Shown here: one piece after another, positions 9,104-17,499 of the stretch
How the letters are laid out: every line of letters begins with the position of its first letter
Numbering within the stretch: position 1 is the first letter of the stretch
DNA from: Micromonospora sp. PLK6-60
Lineage (GTDB): Bacteria; Actinomycetota; Actinomycetes; Mycobacteriales; Micromonosporaceae
Length of the DNA: 64,000 nt
Assembly (NCBI RefSeq): GCF_019890675.1
Contig: NZ_JAIOAA010000017.1
Coordinates: 1-64,000 of the forward strand
Direction of reading: 5' to 3'
Notes under the pieces: generated by a model
Seen by the model: the letters and a program-made list of their open reading frames with translations, nothing else
Told to the model about the DNA's origin: nothing
Databases searched by the model: none
Made by a program: the position numbers and the translations under genes

Positions 9104-10455
9104 CGGGACAGTTCCTTCTCGTACTCGGCCTGGACCGCCTTCACGTACCCCTCGGGCGTCTGCTGGCCGGCGACCAGCTTCTGCATCTCGGGCGTGATGG
9201 CCGAGGCGAAGATGCCGCCGGTCGCGTTCGCGGTGAAGTCGATCGCACCGTTGTCGGCGCCGAGCTGCTGCGCGGCCTTCAGGGTCTCGGCCAGCACGGT
9301 GCCCTCCTTCACCGACGGCAGGGGCAGGTCGGCCGGGCCACCCGGGCTCGAACCGCCCACGTTCACCGAGATCTCCCGGGCCTTGTCGTTGGTGTGCACC
9401 CAGTTGAGGAAGAAGGCGGCGGCGTCGGCGTTCTTGGCCTTGGCACCGACGCCGAAGGTGTTCGGCGCCGACATCGCCACGCGCTTGGCCTCGGCGGTCT
9501 CACCCGGGAAGAGGAAGAAGCCGACCTTGCCGGCCAGGCTCTTGTCCAGGTTCGCCGACTCCCAGTCGCCGTTGAACATGAACAGGCCGTTGCCCTTGCC
9601 GAACTCGCCCATCATCGCGGTGTAGTCGATGGCGTTCGCGTCCTTCGGGAAGTAGCCGGCCTTCGCCCACTTCTGGATGGTCTGGGTGGCCTTCAGGGCG
9701 GCCGGGGTGTCGAAGGTGGCACCCGGCTTCTGGAAGACCCAGTCCGCGATCTGGGCCGGGTCGCCGTACTGGTTCTGCAGCGCCTGGTGCGGGAAGTTGA
9801 TGCCGGCAGTGTTCTTGTTGAACTGCATGATCGGCTGCAGGTTGGCGGCCTTGGCCTTGGCCAGCAGCTCCTCGAACTCGGCGATGGTGGCCGGCGGCTG
9901 GGTCATGCCGATCTTCGCGGCCTGCTCCTTGTTGTAGAACACGCCGGTGACGCTGTAGCCCAGGCCCATGCCGTACAGGGAGCCGTCGCCCCGCACGCCG
10001 CCCTCGCCGATCCGCAGCTGGACCAGCTGCGAGGCGGGGAACTTGTCCCACCCGTACGCGTCGAAGTACGGGTCCATGTTCTTCAGCAGCCCGTCCTTGA
10101 CCAGGTCGACCATGGTGGGCAGCCGGATGATGTCGGGCGCGTTGTCCGAGGCCAGCACCCGCGGCGCGTTCTCCACGATGACGGTGAACTGGTCCTCGCG
10201 GATGTTGAACTTGACGTTCGGGTGCTGCTTGGTGAACTCGTCGGCGAGCGCCTTGGCCAGCGGGAAGCCGGTCTCGGCGTACATCTCCAGGGTGATCTGC
10301 TCGGACCCCAGCTCCGTGCTGACCTTGGCGTCGGAGTCGCCCGACGTCGTCTGCTCCTCGCCGGGTGGGCTGCAGGCGGTGATGGTCAGGCCGGCGGCGA
10401 GCAGTGGCACCAGCACTGCGAACCGGCGGCGGGTCATCCTCGGAAACTCCGGCAC
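9100..10455 (-). CDS. Extracellular sugar-binding lipoprotein of the ABC transporter
   Basis: This 451-aa family 1 solute-binding protein begins with MPEFPRMTRRRFAVLVPLLAAG and has a lipobox (TITAC), so it is anchored to the outer face of the membrane; the RRR-F pattern may make it a Tat lipoprotein. The body (GSEQITLEMYAETGFPLAKALADEF and onward) resembles UgpB/MalE-type proteins. The GTG at 10455 was chosen because AAAGGGAG lies 8 nt upstream; the ATG at 10437 has no comparable site. It is the first gene of the four-gene transport/hydrolase operon and is controlled from the divergent region carrying a LacI operator. Confidence 0.92.
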   Translation of the reverse strand: MPEFPRMTRRRFAVLVPLLAAGLTITACSPPGEEQTTSGDSDAKVSTELGSEQITLEMYAETGFPLAKALADEFTKQHPNVKFNIREDQFTVIVENAPRVLASDNAPDIIRLPTMVDLVKDGLLKNMDPYFDAYGWDKFPASQLVQLRIGEGGVRGDGSLYGMGLGYSVTGVFYNKEQAAKIGMTQPPATIAEFEELLAKAKAANLQPIMQFNKNTAGINFPHQALQNQYGDPAQIADWVFQKPGATFDTPAALKATQTIQKWAKAGYFPKDANAIDYTAMMGEFGKGNGLFMFNGDWESANLDKSLAGKVGFFLFPGETAEAKRVAMSAPNTFGVGAKAKNADAAAFFLNWVHTNDKAREISVNVGGSSPGGPADLPLPSVKEGTVLAETLKAAQQLGADNGAIDFTANATGGIFASAITPEMQKLVAGQQTPEGYVKAVQAEYEKELSR

Positions 10456-10627
10456 GTCATTAGCTCCCTTTGACTAGATCCGCGCGCCTCGTCCGTCGAC
10501 GGCGGCGGTGGCAGTCGCCACCCGCCCGGCCGCCGGCCGTCACGTGTCGCGCGTCGCGCGCCGATTCCGGCTCGCGGTCCCGATATGAGCAGCGGAGGCG
10601 GGGGCCTCCGAAGCGGTGAACAGCCTC

Positions 10628-10643
10628 GCTAAACTGATTTAGC
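10628..10643. promoter_or_regulatory. LacI-family operator 1
   Basis: GCTAAACTGATTTAGC is a perfect inverted repeat (GCTAAA/TTTAGC, 4-bp spacer), typical of LacI-family operators. It lies just downstream of the predicted -10 of the ABC operon, so binding by the adjacent LacI-type protein should repress it. A near copy lies before the gene at 11915. Confidence 0.75.
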
Positions 10644-10645
10644 AG

Positions 10646-10674
10646 AGCATGCGCGTGCGACCTGGGACTGTCAA
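10646..10674 (-). promoter_or_regulatory. Predicted promoter of the sugar ABC operon
   Basis: On the minus strand TTGACA (10669-10674) is followed after 17 bp by CATGCT (10646-10651). The start point would fall within the operator at 10628-10643, which fits repression by promoter blocking. Confidence 0.45.
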
Positions 10675-10819
10675 GAAGCAGTTGGCAACGGTCCGGAAAC
10701 GGCTGGTTCACACAACGGTCTCGCCGAGGTCGGGCCGGCGGAGGCGGTGACGGACGCCGGGACCGGACGCATCATGATGAGCAGCAGCGGCGGGACGGAT
10801 CGCCGGGATCGGAGGACTG

Positions 10820-11845
10820 ATGGGCCGCGACCGCGCAACCCTGGCCGACGTCGCCGAACGAGCCGGGCTGTCCAAGACGGCCGCGTCGATGGTGCTCAAC
10901 GGCCGGGAGGGCACCCGGCTCTCGGCGGAGGCCCACCAACGGGTCTTCGCGGCGGCCGAGGAACTCGGTTACCGACCCAACGTGGCCGCCCGGAGCCTGC
11001 GGACCCGCAAGACCGCCACCATCGCGTTCGTCTCCGACATCGTCGCCACCACCCGCTTCGCCGGCGGCCTGATCCGGGGTGCGCTCGACGCCGCCCGCGA
11101 GCGCGATCACGTCCTGCTCATCACCGAGACCCAGGGCGACGCGGCCTTCGAGCAGTACGCGATCGACGCGATCCTCGACCGCCAGGTCGACGGCGTGATC
11201 TACGCGGCCATGGCGACCCGCCGGCTGGCGGTGCCGCCGGCCATCCTCGGCGGCCGGGTGGTGCTGCTCAACGCGACAAGCGCGGAGCCGCTGCCCAGCG
11301 TGCTGCCGGACGACGAACGGGCCGGCGCGAGGATTGCCGAGACCCTGCTCGCGCACGGCCACCGGGACCGGATCGCCCTGATCGGCCGCAACCGCCAGAA
11401 GGAACGCGACCCGGAGATCTCGCTGGCCGCCGCGGCCCGGCTGCGCGGCATCCGGGGCACCCTCGCCGACGCCGGTGTCACGCTGTCGACCGAGGGCTTC
11501 TGCCCGGAGTGGCAGCCGGAACACGGCTACACCGCGACCCGCGCGCTGCTGCGGCGGCCGACCCGACCGAGCGCCATCATCTGCATGAACGACCGGCTCG
11601 CCTTCGGCGCCTACCAGGCGCTCGGCGAGGCCGGCCTGAGCATCCCGGGAGACATCTCGATGATCTCCTTCGACGACGATCCGATCGCCACCTGGCTGCG
11701 CCCGAAACTGTCCACCGCCGCGCTGCCGCACGAGCAGATGGGACGGCGGGCGGTGGAGTTGCTGGTGGACGGCGACACGCACGAGCCGTCGTACGTGCCG
11801 ATGCCGCTGCGCCGCCGTCGCTCGGTCGGCGCCCCGGCCGGCTGA
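10820..11845 (+). CDS. LacI-family transcriptional regulator
   Basis: This 341-aa repressor has an N-terminal helix-turn-helix and hinge (TLADVAERAGLSKTAASMVL, then RPNVAARSLRT), followed by a periplasmic-binding-protein-like sugar domain. The ATG at 10820 has GGAGG 4 nt upstream. It is divergent from the ABC operon and is followed after 69 bp by the beta-propeller hydrolase gene. The two GCTAAA-type sites at 10628 and 11884 flank this gene and are its likely targets, with the imported sugar or a breakdown product as inducer (inference). Confidence 0.92.
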   Translation: MGRDRATLADVAERAGLSKTAASMVLNGREGTRLSAEAHQRVFAAAEELGYRPNVAARSLRTRKTATIAFVSDIVATTRFAGGLIRGALDAARERDHVLLITETQGDAAFEQYAIDAILDRQVDGVIYAAMATRRLAVPPAILGGRVVLLNATSAEPLPSVLPDDERAGARIAETLLAHGHRDRIALIGRNRQKERDPEISLAAAARLRGIRGTLADAGVTLSTEGFCPEWQPEHGYTATRALLRRPTRPSAIICMNDRLAFGAYQALGEAGLSIPGDISMISFDDDPIATWLRPKLSTAALPHEQMGRRAVELLVDGDTHEPSYVPMPLRRRRSVGAPAG

Positions 11846-11883
11846 CTCCCCCGTCGGCTCGCCGGACGAAACCCGCGCTAGCC

Positions 11884-11899
11884 GCTAAACCGATTTACT
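11884..11899. promoter_or_regulatory. LacI-family operator 2
   Basis: GCTAAACCGATTTACT matches operator 1 in 13 of 16 positions, keeping GCTAAA, the 4-bp spacer and TTTA. It ends 15 bp before the start of the GH32/43-like gene, so it should repress that gene together with the transporter. Confidence 0.65.
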
Positions 11900-11914
11900 G
11901 ATAGCTTTCCCGCC

Positions 11915-12862
11915 ATGCTACGTCTGCCCGACCACTGGGTGTGGGACAGCTGGTACGCCCAGGACGACGACGGTTCGTGGCACGTGTTCTTCCTGCGTGC
12001 CTCCCGGGCCCTGCTGGACCCGCACCGTCGTCACCGGCGCGCCTCCATCGGCCACGCCGTCTCCACCGACCTGCGCTCCTGGCGGCTGGTCGCCGATGCG
12101 CTCGTGCCCGCCGACCCGCCCGGCTGGGACGATCTGGCCACCTGGACCGGCTGCACGGTCCGGGGCCCGGACGGGCGGTGGTACCTGTTCTACACCGGCG
12201 TCGGCCGGGCCGACGACGGGCTGGTCCAGCGCATCGGGCTGGCCGTCTCCGACGACCTGATCACCTGGCGGCGGCACGGCGACGGGCTCGTCGTGGAAGC
12301 CGACCCCGCCTGGTACGAGGTGCTCGACCGCGAGATGTGGTACGAACAGGCCTGGCGCGACCCCTGGGTCTTCCCCGATCCCGACGGCAACGGCTGGCAC
12401 ATGCTCATCACCGCCCGCGCCAACCAGGGACCGGCCGACGCACGGGGCGTCATCGGCCACGCGACCTCGCCCGACCTGCTCACCTGGACCGTCCAGCCGC
12501 CGTTGTCCGCGCCGGCCGGCTTCGGCCACCTCGAGGTGCCGCAGGTCGCCGTGGTGGACGGGCAGCCGCTGCTGCTGTTCTGCACCAACGCCATCGCCGC
12601 CGGCCGTGGCTCGACCCACCAGCTCTGGGTGGCGAACGCGCCGACGGTCCAGGGCCCCTGGGACGTGGCGTCGGCCCGGCCGGTGGTGACCCCGAACCTG
12701 TACGCGCCGCGGCTGGTCCCCGACGCCGACGGCTGGTCCCTGATCGGTTTCGTCGACGAGGTGGACGGCGAGTTCGTCGGCGAGCTCAGCGACCCGATCC
12801 CGGTCCGCTACGACAGCGGCGCCGGCCTGGTCACCCGGGTGACGGCTCCCGCCGCCGGCTGA
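11915..12862 (+). CDS. GH32/GH43-like five-bladed beta-propeller glycosidase
   Basis: This 315-aa protein has the pattern of furanosidase-fold enzymes: an N-terminal WVWDSWYAQDDDGSWHVFFL with an acidic residue at the nucleophile position, TWTGCTVRGPDGRWYLFYTG in the second blade, the RDP motif in AWRDPWVFPDPDG, and a Glu in FGHLEVPQV that could be the acid/base. There is no signal peptide, so it acts in the cytoplasm on imported sugar. It shares a LacI operator with the transporter operon, so a fructoside or other short oligosaccharide is a reasonable substrate (inference). The exact family and specificity are not settled. Confidence 0.75.
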   Translation: MLRLPDHWVWDSWYAQDDDGSWHVFFLRASRALLDPHRRHRRASIGHAVSTDLRSWRLVADALVPADPPGWDDLATWTGCTVRGPDGRWYLFYTGVGRADDGLVQRIGLAVSDDLITWRRHGDGLVVEADPAWYEVLDREMWYEQAWRDPWVFPDPDGNGWHMLITARANQGPADARGVIGHATSPDLLTWTVQPPLSAPAGFGHLEVPQVAVVDGQPLLLFCTNAIAAGRGSTHQLWVANAPTVQGPWDVASARPVVTPNLYAPRLVPDADGWSLIGFVDEVDGEFVGELSDPIPVRYDSGAGLVTRVTAPAAG

Positions 12863-12866
12863 CCGG

Positions 12867-13970
12867 TCAGCGCTGCACGCGCGCGCCGCCGCCACCGACC
12901 AGGGCCTCGACTTCCTTGAGGCTCGCCATCGAGGTGTCGCCGGGGGTGGTCATCGCGAGAGCGCCGTGTGCCGCCCCGTACTCCACGGCGGTCGCGAGGC
13001 CGCCCTTCGCCAGCAACCCGTAGATCAACCCGGAGGCGAAACTGTCGCCGCCGCCGACCCGGTCGAGGATCTCCAGGCCGGGTCGGTGGGTGGCCACCAC
13101 GAAACCGGTGTCGGCGGACCAGGCGACGGCACCCCAGTCGTTGACCGTGGCGCTGTGCACGGTACGCAGCGTGGTGGCCACCACCTGGAAGTTGTCGTAC
13201 TCCTTCGTCACCGCCTCGATCATCCGCCGGAAGTTGTCGACGTCGAGGTGGGTCAGGGCGGCGTCGGTGTCGGGCACCTCGAAGCCCAGCGACGCGGTGA
13301 AGTCCTCCTCGTTGCCGATCATCACGTCGACGTAGCGGGCGAGGCGGCGGTTGACCTCCCGCGCGCGGGCCTGCCCGCCGACCGCCTTCCACAGGCTGGG
13401 CCGGTAGTTGAGGTCGTAGGAGATGACGGTGCCGTGCCGGGCGGCGGCGGCCATGGCCGCCTCCATGGTGTCCGGGGTGGTCCCGGAGAGCGCGGCATAG
13501 ATGCCTCCGGTGTGCAGCCAGCGCACCCCGAGCGTGCCGAACAGGTGGTCCCAGTCGACGTCGTCGGGACGCAGCTGACCGGCGGCGGTGTGGCCGCGGT
13601 CGGACGTGCCGACGGCGCCTCGTACGCCGAAACCGCGTTCGGTGAAGTTGAGCCCGTTGCGGACCGTGCGGCCGATCCCGTCGTAGGGCACCCACTTCAC
13701 CAGCGAGGTGTCCACCCCGCCCTGCAGCACCAGGTCCTCCAGCAACCGGCCCACCTCGTTGTCGGCGAAGGCCGTCACCACGGCGGTGCGCAGGCCGAAA
13801 CAGCGGCGCAGGCCGCGGGCCACGTTGTATTCGCCGCCGCCCTCCCACACCCGGAAGTTTCGGGCCGTGCGCACCCGGCCCTCGCCCGGGTCGAGGCGGA
13901 GCATGATCTCGCCGAGCGACACCAGGTCGTATCGGCACTCGTCGGCGGGGCGGATCTGACGCATCGTCAT
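12867..13970 (-). CDS. kdgK: 2-keto-3-deoxygluconate kinase (PfkB family)
   Basis: This 367-aa PfkB-family kinase shows GEIMLRLDPGEGRVRTARNF, the substrate-site Gly run EGGGEYNVA, and the C-terminal signature DRVGGGDSFASGLIYG with the catalytic Asp. KDG kinase phosphorylates 2-keto-3-deoxygluconate to KDPG. Its ATG (13970) overlaps the aldolase stop as ATGA, giving a kinase-aldolase operon, and its 3' end lies 4 bp from that of the convergent hydrolase gene. Another PfkB sugar specificity cannot be excluded, but the aldolase partner supports KDG. Confidence 0.85.
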   Translation of the reverse strand: MTMRQIRPADECRYDLVSLGEIMLRLDPGEGRVRTARNFRVWEGGGEYNVARGLRRCFGLRTAVVTAFADNEVGRLLEDLVLQGGVDTSLVKWVPYDGIGRTVRNGLNFTERGFGVRGAVGTSDRGHTAAGQLRPDDVDWDHLFGTLGVRWLHTGGIYAALSGTTPDTMEAAMAAAARHGTVISYDLNYRPSLWKAVGGQARAREVNRRLARYVDVMIGNEEDFTASLGFEVPDTDAALTHLDVDNFRRMIEAVTKEYDNFQVVATTLRTVHSATVNDWGAVAWSADTGFVVATHRPGLEILDRVGGGDSFASGLIYGLLAKGGLATAVEYGAAHGALAMTTPGDTSMASLKEVEALVGGGGARVQR

Positions 13971-14632
13971 GCCTCCGGCTCGGGACGGGCGGCGGCGACG
14001 GCCGCCGCGGTGCGGGCGGTGACCTCGTCCCAGCGGGCGGCGGCGATCAGCTCCGGGGCGACCATCCAGGTGCCGCCGACGGCCAGCACCGCGGGGTGGG
14101 CGAGGTAGTCGGCGAGGTTGCGGGTGTTGACGCCGCCGGTCGGGATGAACCGCACCGAGCGGAACGGTGCGGCGAGCGCCGTCAGCATCCCGATGCCACC
14201 GAGCTGCTCGGCCGGGAAGAACTTGACCGTGTCCAGGCCCGCGTCGAGCGCCAGCTGGATCTCGGTGGGCGTCACCGCGCCCGGAAAGACCGGAACACCG
14301 AGCTGCTGACAGTGCCGTACGACCTGGGGCCCGAAGCCGGGGCTGACGACGAACCGCGCGCCGGCCTCGACGGCCTGGTCGACCTGGGCCGGGGTCAGCA
14401 CCGTGCCGGCCCCGACGAGCACCTCGGGACGCTCGGACATGACCCGGATGGCCTCGGCCGCGGCCACGGTCCGAAAGGTCACCTCGATGCTGCGCAGGCC
14501 GCCCCGGGCGAGGGCGGCGGCGAGGGGGTCCGCGTCACGCGCGTCGTCGAGCACGACGACGGGGAGGATCCGGCTCGCCTCGATGACGGAGAAGACATCT
14601 TGTTCATCATGGTGAACATCGGTCACACTCAT
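13967..14632 (-). CDS. eda: KDPG/KHG-type aldolase
   Basis: This 221-aa class I aldolase has ILPVVVLDDA, the Glu in IEVTFRT, VGAGTVLT and VSPGFGP, and the Schiff-base lysine in DTVKFFPAEQLGG, followed by FIPTGGVN. It would split KDPG into pyruvate and glyceraldehyde 3-phosphate. It is the first gene of the kinase-aldolase operon. The ATG at 14632 starts only 1 bp after the predicted -10, so the GTG two codons in (14626) may be the true, leaderless start. In the wider context it could also cleave 2-keto-3-deoxy-L-fuconate, but that is speculative. Confidence 0.9.
   Translation of the reverse strand: MSVTDVHHDEQDVFSVIEASRILPVVVLDDARDADPLAAALARGGLRSIEVTFRTVAAAEAIRVMSERPEVLVGAGTVLTPAQVDQAVEAGARFVVSPGFGPQVVRHCQQLGVPVFPGAVTPTEIQLALDAGLDTVKFFPAEQLGGIGMLTALAAPFRSVRFIPTGGVNTRNLADYLAHPAVLAVGGTWMVAPELIAAARWDEVTARTAAAVAAARPEPEA
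14602..14617. promoter_or_regulatory. Palindromic operator-like site inside the 5' end of eda
   Basis: GTTCATCATGGTGAAC is a 16-bp palindrome with one mismatched pair. It lies 10-25 bp downstream of the predicted eda start point, inside the first codons, where an IclR-type repressor could block transcription. The divergent IclR gene makes it the natural candidate. Confidence 0.5.
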
Positions 14633-14633
14633 G

Positions 14634-14661
14634 ACCCTACTGGGGCCGATCCGGCTGTCAA
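14634..14661 (-). promoter_or_regulatory. Predicted eda-kdgK promoter
   Basis: On the minus strand TTGACA (14656-14661) and TAGGGT (14634-14639) are 16 bp apart. The predicted start point falls at or just inside the annotated ATG, implying a leaderless mRNA or a start at the GTG of codon 3. Confidence 0.55.
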
Positions 14662-14680
14662 GACCGCTACAGTGGCCGCC

Positions 14681-15457
14681 ATGGCAGCACCCGAACCGTT
14701 CCCACCGGTGAAGTCGGCCGGCCGGACGCTGGAGGTACTCGAAGCGCTGGCCGCCTCGCCGCACCGGCGTTCCCTGGTCGACCTGGCCCGCACGCTGAAC
14801 ATCCCGAAGAGCAGCCTGCACGGCATCCTCCGGACCATGGCACAGCGCGGCTGGGTGGAGAGCGACAGCACCGGAACACGATTCGGGCTGGGCGTCCGCG
14901 CCCTTCAGGTGGGCGCCGCCTACCTCTCGACGGACGACGCCGTGGGACTCCTGGGCAGCGTTCTCGACGACCTGTCGCAGCAGTTCGGGGAGACCGTCCA
15001 CCTCGGACGCCTCGACGGCGCGCACGTCGTCTACCTGGCCAAACGCGAGTCGGTGCACCCGTTGCGGCTCTACAGCGCGATCGGGCGGCAGCTGCCGGCG
15101 CACGCCACCGCGCTGGGCAAGGTCCTGCTCGCCGGCCGCCCGGACGACACCCTCGACCAGCTACTGACCTGGCCGCTGCCCGCCCTGACCGCGCACACCA
15201 TCACCACCCGGGACGCGCTGCGCGCCGAACTCGCCACCGTGCGGGCCCGCGGCTACGCCGTGGATCGCGAGGAGAACACCGAGGGCATCGCCTGCTTCGC
15301 GATGGCCGTACCGTTGCAGGCGCCGGCGACCGACGCGATCAGCCTGTCCGTGCCGCTGGCCCGGCTCGGCACGGACAGCGAGGAGCGGATCGTGGCCGCG
15401 CTGTGCCGGGCCGTCGACCAGGTCGAGGCCGCGCGCGGCCTGCTGTCCACGGCCTGA
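14681..15457 (+). CDS. IclR-family transcriptional regulator
   Basis: This 258-aa protein has an N-terminal winged helix (SAGRTLEVLEALAASPHRRS, IPKSSLHGILRTMAQRGWVE) and a C-terminal ligand-binding domain (EENTEGIACFAMAVPL). It is divergent from eda-kdgK with only 48 bp between the two start codons and probably controls them. No ribosome site precedes the ATG, and TACAGT at 14668-14673 would place the transcript start at the ATG, so it may be leaderless. KDG or KDPG is a reasonable effector (inference). Confidence 0.9.
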   Translation: MAAPEPFPPVKSAGRTLEVLEALAASPHRRSLVDLARTLNIPKSSLHGILRTMAQRGWVESDSTGTRFGLGVRALQVGAAYLSTDDAVGLLGSVLDDLSQQFGETVHLGRLDGAHVVYLAKRESVHPLRLYSAIGRQLPAHATALGKVLLAGRPDDTLDQLLTWPLPALTAHTITTRDALRAELATVRARGYAVDREENTEGIACFAMAVPLQAPATDAISLSVPLARLGTDSEERIVAALCRAVDQVEAARGLLSTA

Positions 15458-15496
15458 GCCGGAGAGTCGGATTCCGGGAACTTCCATACCTGGCCA

Positions 15497-15515
15497 CACC
15501 GGCCTCACGCCGGTG
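15497..15515. terminator. Hairpin between convergent genes
   Basis: CACCGGC and GCCGGTG form a 7-bp stem with a 5-nt loop. It spans the last codons of the minus-strand amidohydrolase and the gap after the IclR gene, and could serve both directions. Confidence 0.5.
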
Positions 15516-16377
15516 GCGGTGGCAGCCGGTAGGTGCGGCGCGCGGTCTGGTGCCAGATCGCGCGTCGCTCGCTTTCGCTGCATTCGCTGAGCAGCTCGGC
15601 GAGCACGTCGATCCAGCGTTGGTAGCCGGTGGCGAGCAGGCTGACCGGCCAGTCGGAGCCGAACATCAACCGCTCGGGGCCGAAGACGTCCAGGGCGTGC
15701 ATGACGGCGGGTTCGACGTCGCGGCGGGTCCAGGATTGCCAGTCGGCCTCGGTGGCCAGGCCGGAGAGCTTGGCCGTCACGTTGGGCAGCCGGGCCATGG
15801 CCCGCAGGTCGGAGACCCAGTCGCCCAGGTCCCGGTCGACCAGTGGCGGTTTGCCGAGATGATCCAGAACGAAGGACACCTGTGGCAGGTCGGCGGCCAG
15901 GCGGGTCGCCGCGGGTATCTGGTGATGGCGGATCACCAGGTCGAACACGATCCCCGCGTCGGCGGTCGCCGCGACGGCGCGCCGGACGGCGGTCCGATCG
16001 AGGAACGCGGGGTCGGGTTCGTTCTGGACCACGTGTCGGATGCCGACGAGATTGCCGCCGGTCGCCAGCTTCTGGATCGCCTGGGGCGCGTCGTCCGCCG
16101 TGACGTCGACCCAGCCGACGACACCGGCGATGAGGTCACTGTTGGCGGCCGTGTCCAGCAGGTCGGCCGTCTCGGCCGCGGAGTGGATCGCCTGTACCAC
16201 CACCGTCTGGGTGACGCCGGCCGCTCGGGTGGCCGCGGCGAGGTCGGCCGGGCCGAAGTCGGCGTCGATGGCGCCCATCGACTGCGGGTCGATCCAGGGC
16301 TGCGGGTGCCGGCTCCGGTCCCACAGGTGGTGGTGGGCATCGACGATGTCGGTCTGCACGTCGCCTCCGGTCGTCAT
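15505..16377 (-). CDS. Amidohydrolase_2 family sugar lactonase, likely L-fuconolactonase
   Basis: This 290-aa protein has the metal-binding DAHHHLWD near the N-terminus, the central His in FVLDHLGKPP and the C-terminal Asp in MFGSDWPVS, as in COG3618 lactonases (L-fuconolactone and L-rhamnonolactone hydrolases). It would open L-fuconolactone to L-fuconate in the cytoplasm. The ATG at 16377 was preferred over the longer frame because it places the HxH motif about 13 residues from the start. It is the last gene of the dehydratase-transporter operon, 75 bp after the permease. Confidence 0.85.
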   Translation of the reverse strand: MTTGGDVQTDIVDAHHHLWDRSRHPQPWIDPQSMGAIDADFGPADLAAATRAAGVTQTVVVQAIHSAAETADLLDTAANSDLIAGVVGWVDVTADDAPQAIQKLATGGNLVGIRHVVQNEPDPAFLDRTAVRRAVAATADAGIVFDLVIRHHQIPAATRLAADLPQVSFVLDHLGKPPLVDRDLGDWVSDLRAMARLPNVTAKLSGLATEADWQSWTRRDVEPAVMHALDVFGPERLMFGSDWPVSLLATGYQRWIDVLAELLSECSESERRAIWHQTARRTYRLPPPPA

Positions 16378-16452
16378 CGGGATCCTGGTCGGTGGTGCAC
16401 CCGCGTCGGCCGTGGGCCTCGCCCCGGGCGGATCGAGGCCCACGGCCGGGCG

Positions 16453-17499
16453 CTACTCATGCGCCTTGCCGCCGGTGATGCGGGAAACGACGAGCGCGAT
16501 GAGGATGATGGCGCCGTTGAGCGCGCCGATCCACTGCGCGGGCACACCGGCGAGGGTCAACACGTTCTGGATCATGAACAGCAGCAGGATGCCGGTGAAG
16601 GCGCCGAACATCGTGCCCTTGCCGCCGTTGAGGCTGACGCCGCCGATGACCGCGGCGGCGAAGACGGTGAAGATGGCGCCGTTGCCCTGGGACGCGGCGA
16701 CGGAGGCCAGCCGGCCGGAGAGCATCAGACCGCCCAGCGCAGCCAGCACGCTGGCGATGGTCAGCGCGGTCCAGAGCACCCGGTCGGTGCGGATACCGGC
16801 GGCCTTCGCGGCGTCGACGTTGCCGCCGATCGCGTACAGCGAGCGGCCGAAGCCGGTGTAGCCGAGCAGGATGATCCCGGCGGCGAAGAGTGTGACACAG
16901 ATCCAGATAGAGGCGGGCACTCCGAACCAGACAGCGGTGCCGAGATACATCATCGACTCGGGCAGGTTGAAGAAGGTCTGGCCGCCGGAGATCCCGGTGA
17001 GCAGACCGCGCAGGACGATGAGCATGCCCAGGGTGACGATGAACCCGTGCAGGCCGAACCGCACGATCAGCGCGGCGTTGGCGAGGCCGATGAGCGCGCC
17101 CACCAGCAGGGTGACCGGGATGGCCCAGCCGCCGGAGAGCAGGCCGGTGCCGTGACCGGCGCCGACCGCGACGGTCATCCACGCCGCGACGCCGGGCGCC
17201 AGACCGAACGTCGACTCCAGCGACAGGTCCATCTTGCCGGAGACCAGCACGATGGTCTGGGCCAACACCAGCAGCCCGATCTCCGACATGGTCTGCGCGA
17301 TGTTGATGAGGTTGTCCGGCTGCAGGAAGACCGGGTTGATGATCTGGCCGACGATCGCGATGAGCACGATCGCGGGGACCAGTGCGAGGTCGCGCAGCCG
17401 GGCGATGGCGAGCTTGCCGACGCGTCGACCGGGTGGTGGTCCGGCCGCGACAGCCGCGTCGGCGGTGGCCGCATTCGCGGTGGTCATGGTCTCAGGCAT
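16453..17499 (-). CDS. Ribose-type ABC transporter permease (RbsC-like)
   Basis: This 348-aa permease of the CUT2 family has eight to ten hydrophobic segments and the family motifs RGLLTGISGG, SLYAIGGNVDAAKAAGI and GGVSLNGGKGTMFGAFTGILLL. It forms the membrane channel for the binding protein and duplicated ATPase encoded upstream. Its ATG overlaps the ATPase stop by 8 bp (ATGCCTGA); an internal ATG at 17487 is an alternative start. The neighbouring enzymes make L-fucose the likely substrate (inference). Confidence 0.92.
   Translation of the reverse strand: MPETMTTANAATADAAVAAGPPPGRRVGKLAIARLRDLALVPAIVLIAIVGQIINPVFLQPDNLINIAQTMSEIGLLVLAQTIVLVSGKMDLSLESTFGLAPGVAAWMTVAVGAGHGTGLLSGGWAIPVTLLVGALIGLANAALIVRFGLHGFIVTLGMLIVLRGLLTGISGGQTFFNLPESMMYLGTAVWFGVPASIWICVTLFAAGIILLGYTGFGRSLYAIGGNVDAAKAAGIRTDRVLWTALTIASVLAALGGLMLSGRLASVAASQGNGAIFTVFAAAVIGGVSLNGGKGTMFGAFTGILLLFMIQNVLTLAGVPAQWIGALNGAIILIALVVSRITGGKAHE

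Larger units (their letters stand above)
10456..10819. other. Divergent control region between ABC operon and lacI-type gene
   Basis: This 364-bp region has no supported gene. It carries the ribosome site of the binding-protein gene (10464-10471), a LacI operator (10628-10643), a minus-strand promoter (TTGACA at 10669-10674) and the ribosome site of the regulator (GGAGG, 10811-10815). Confidence 0.7.
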
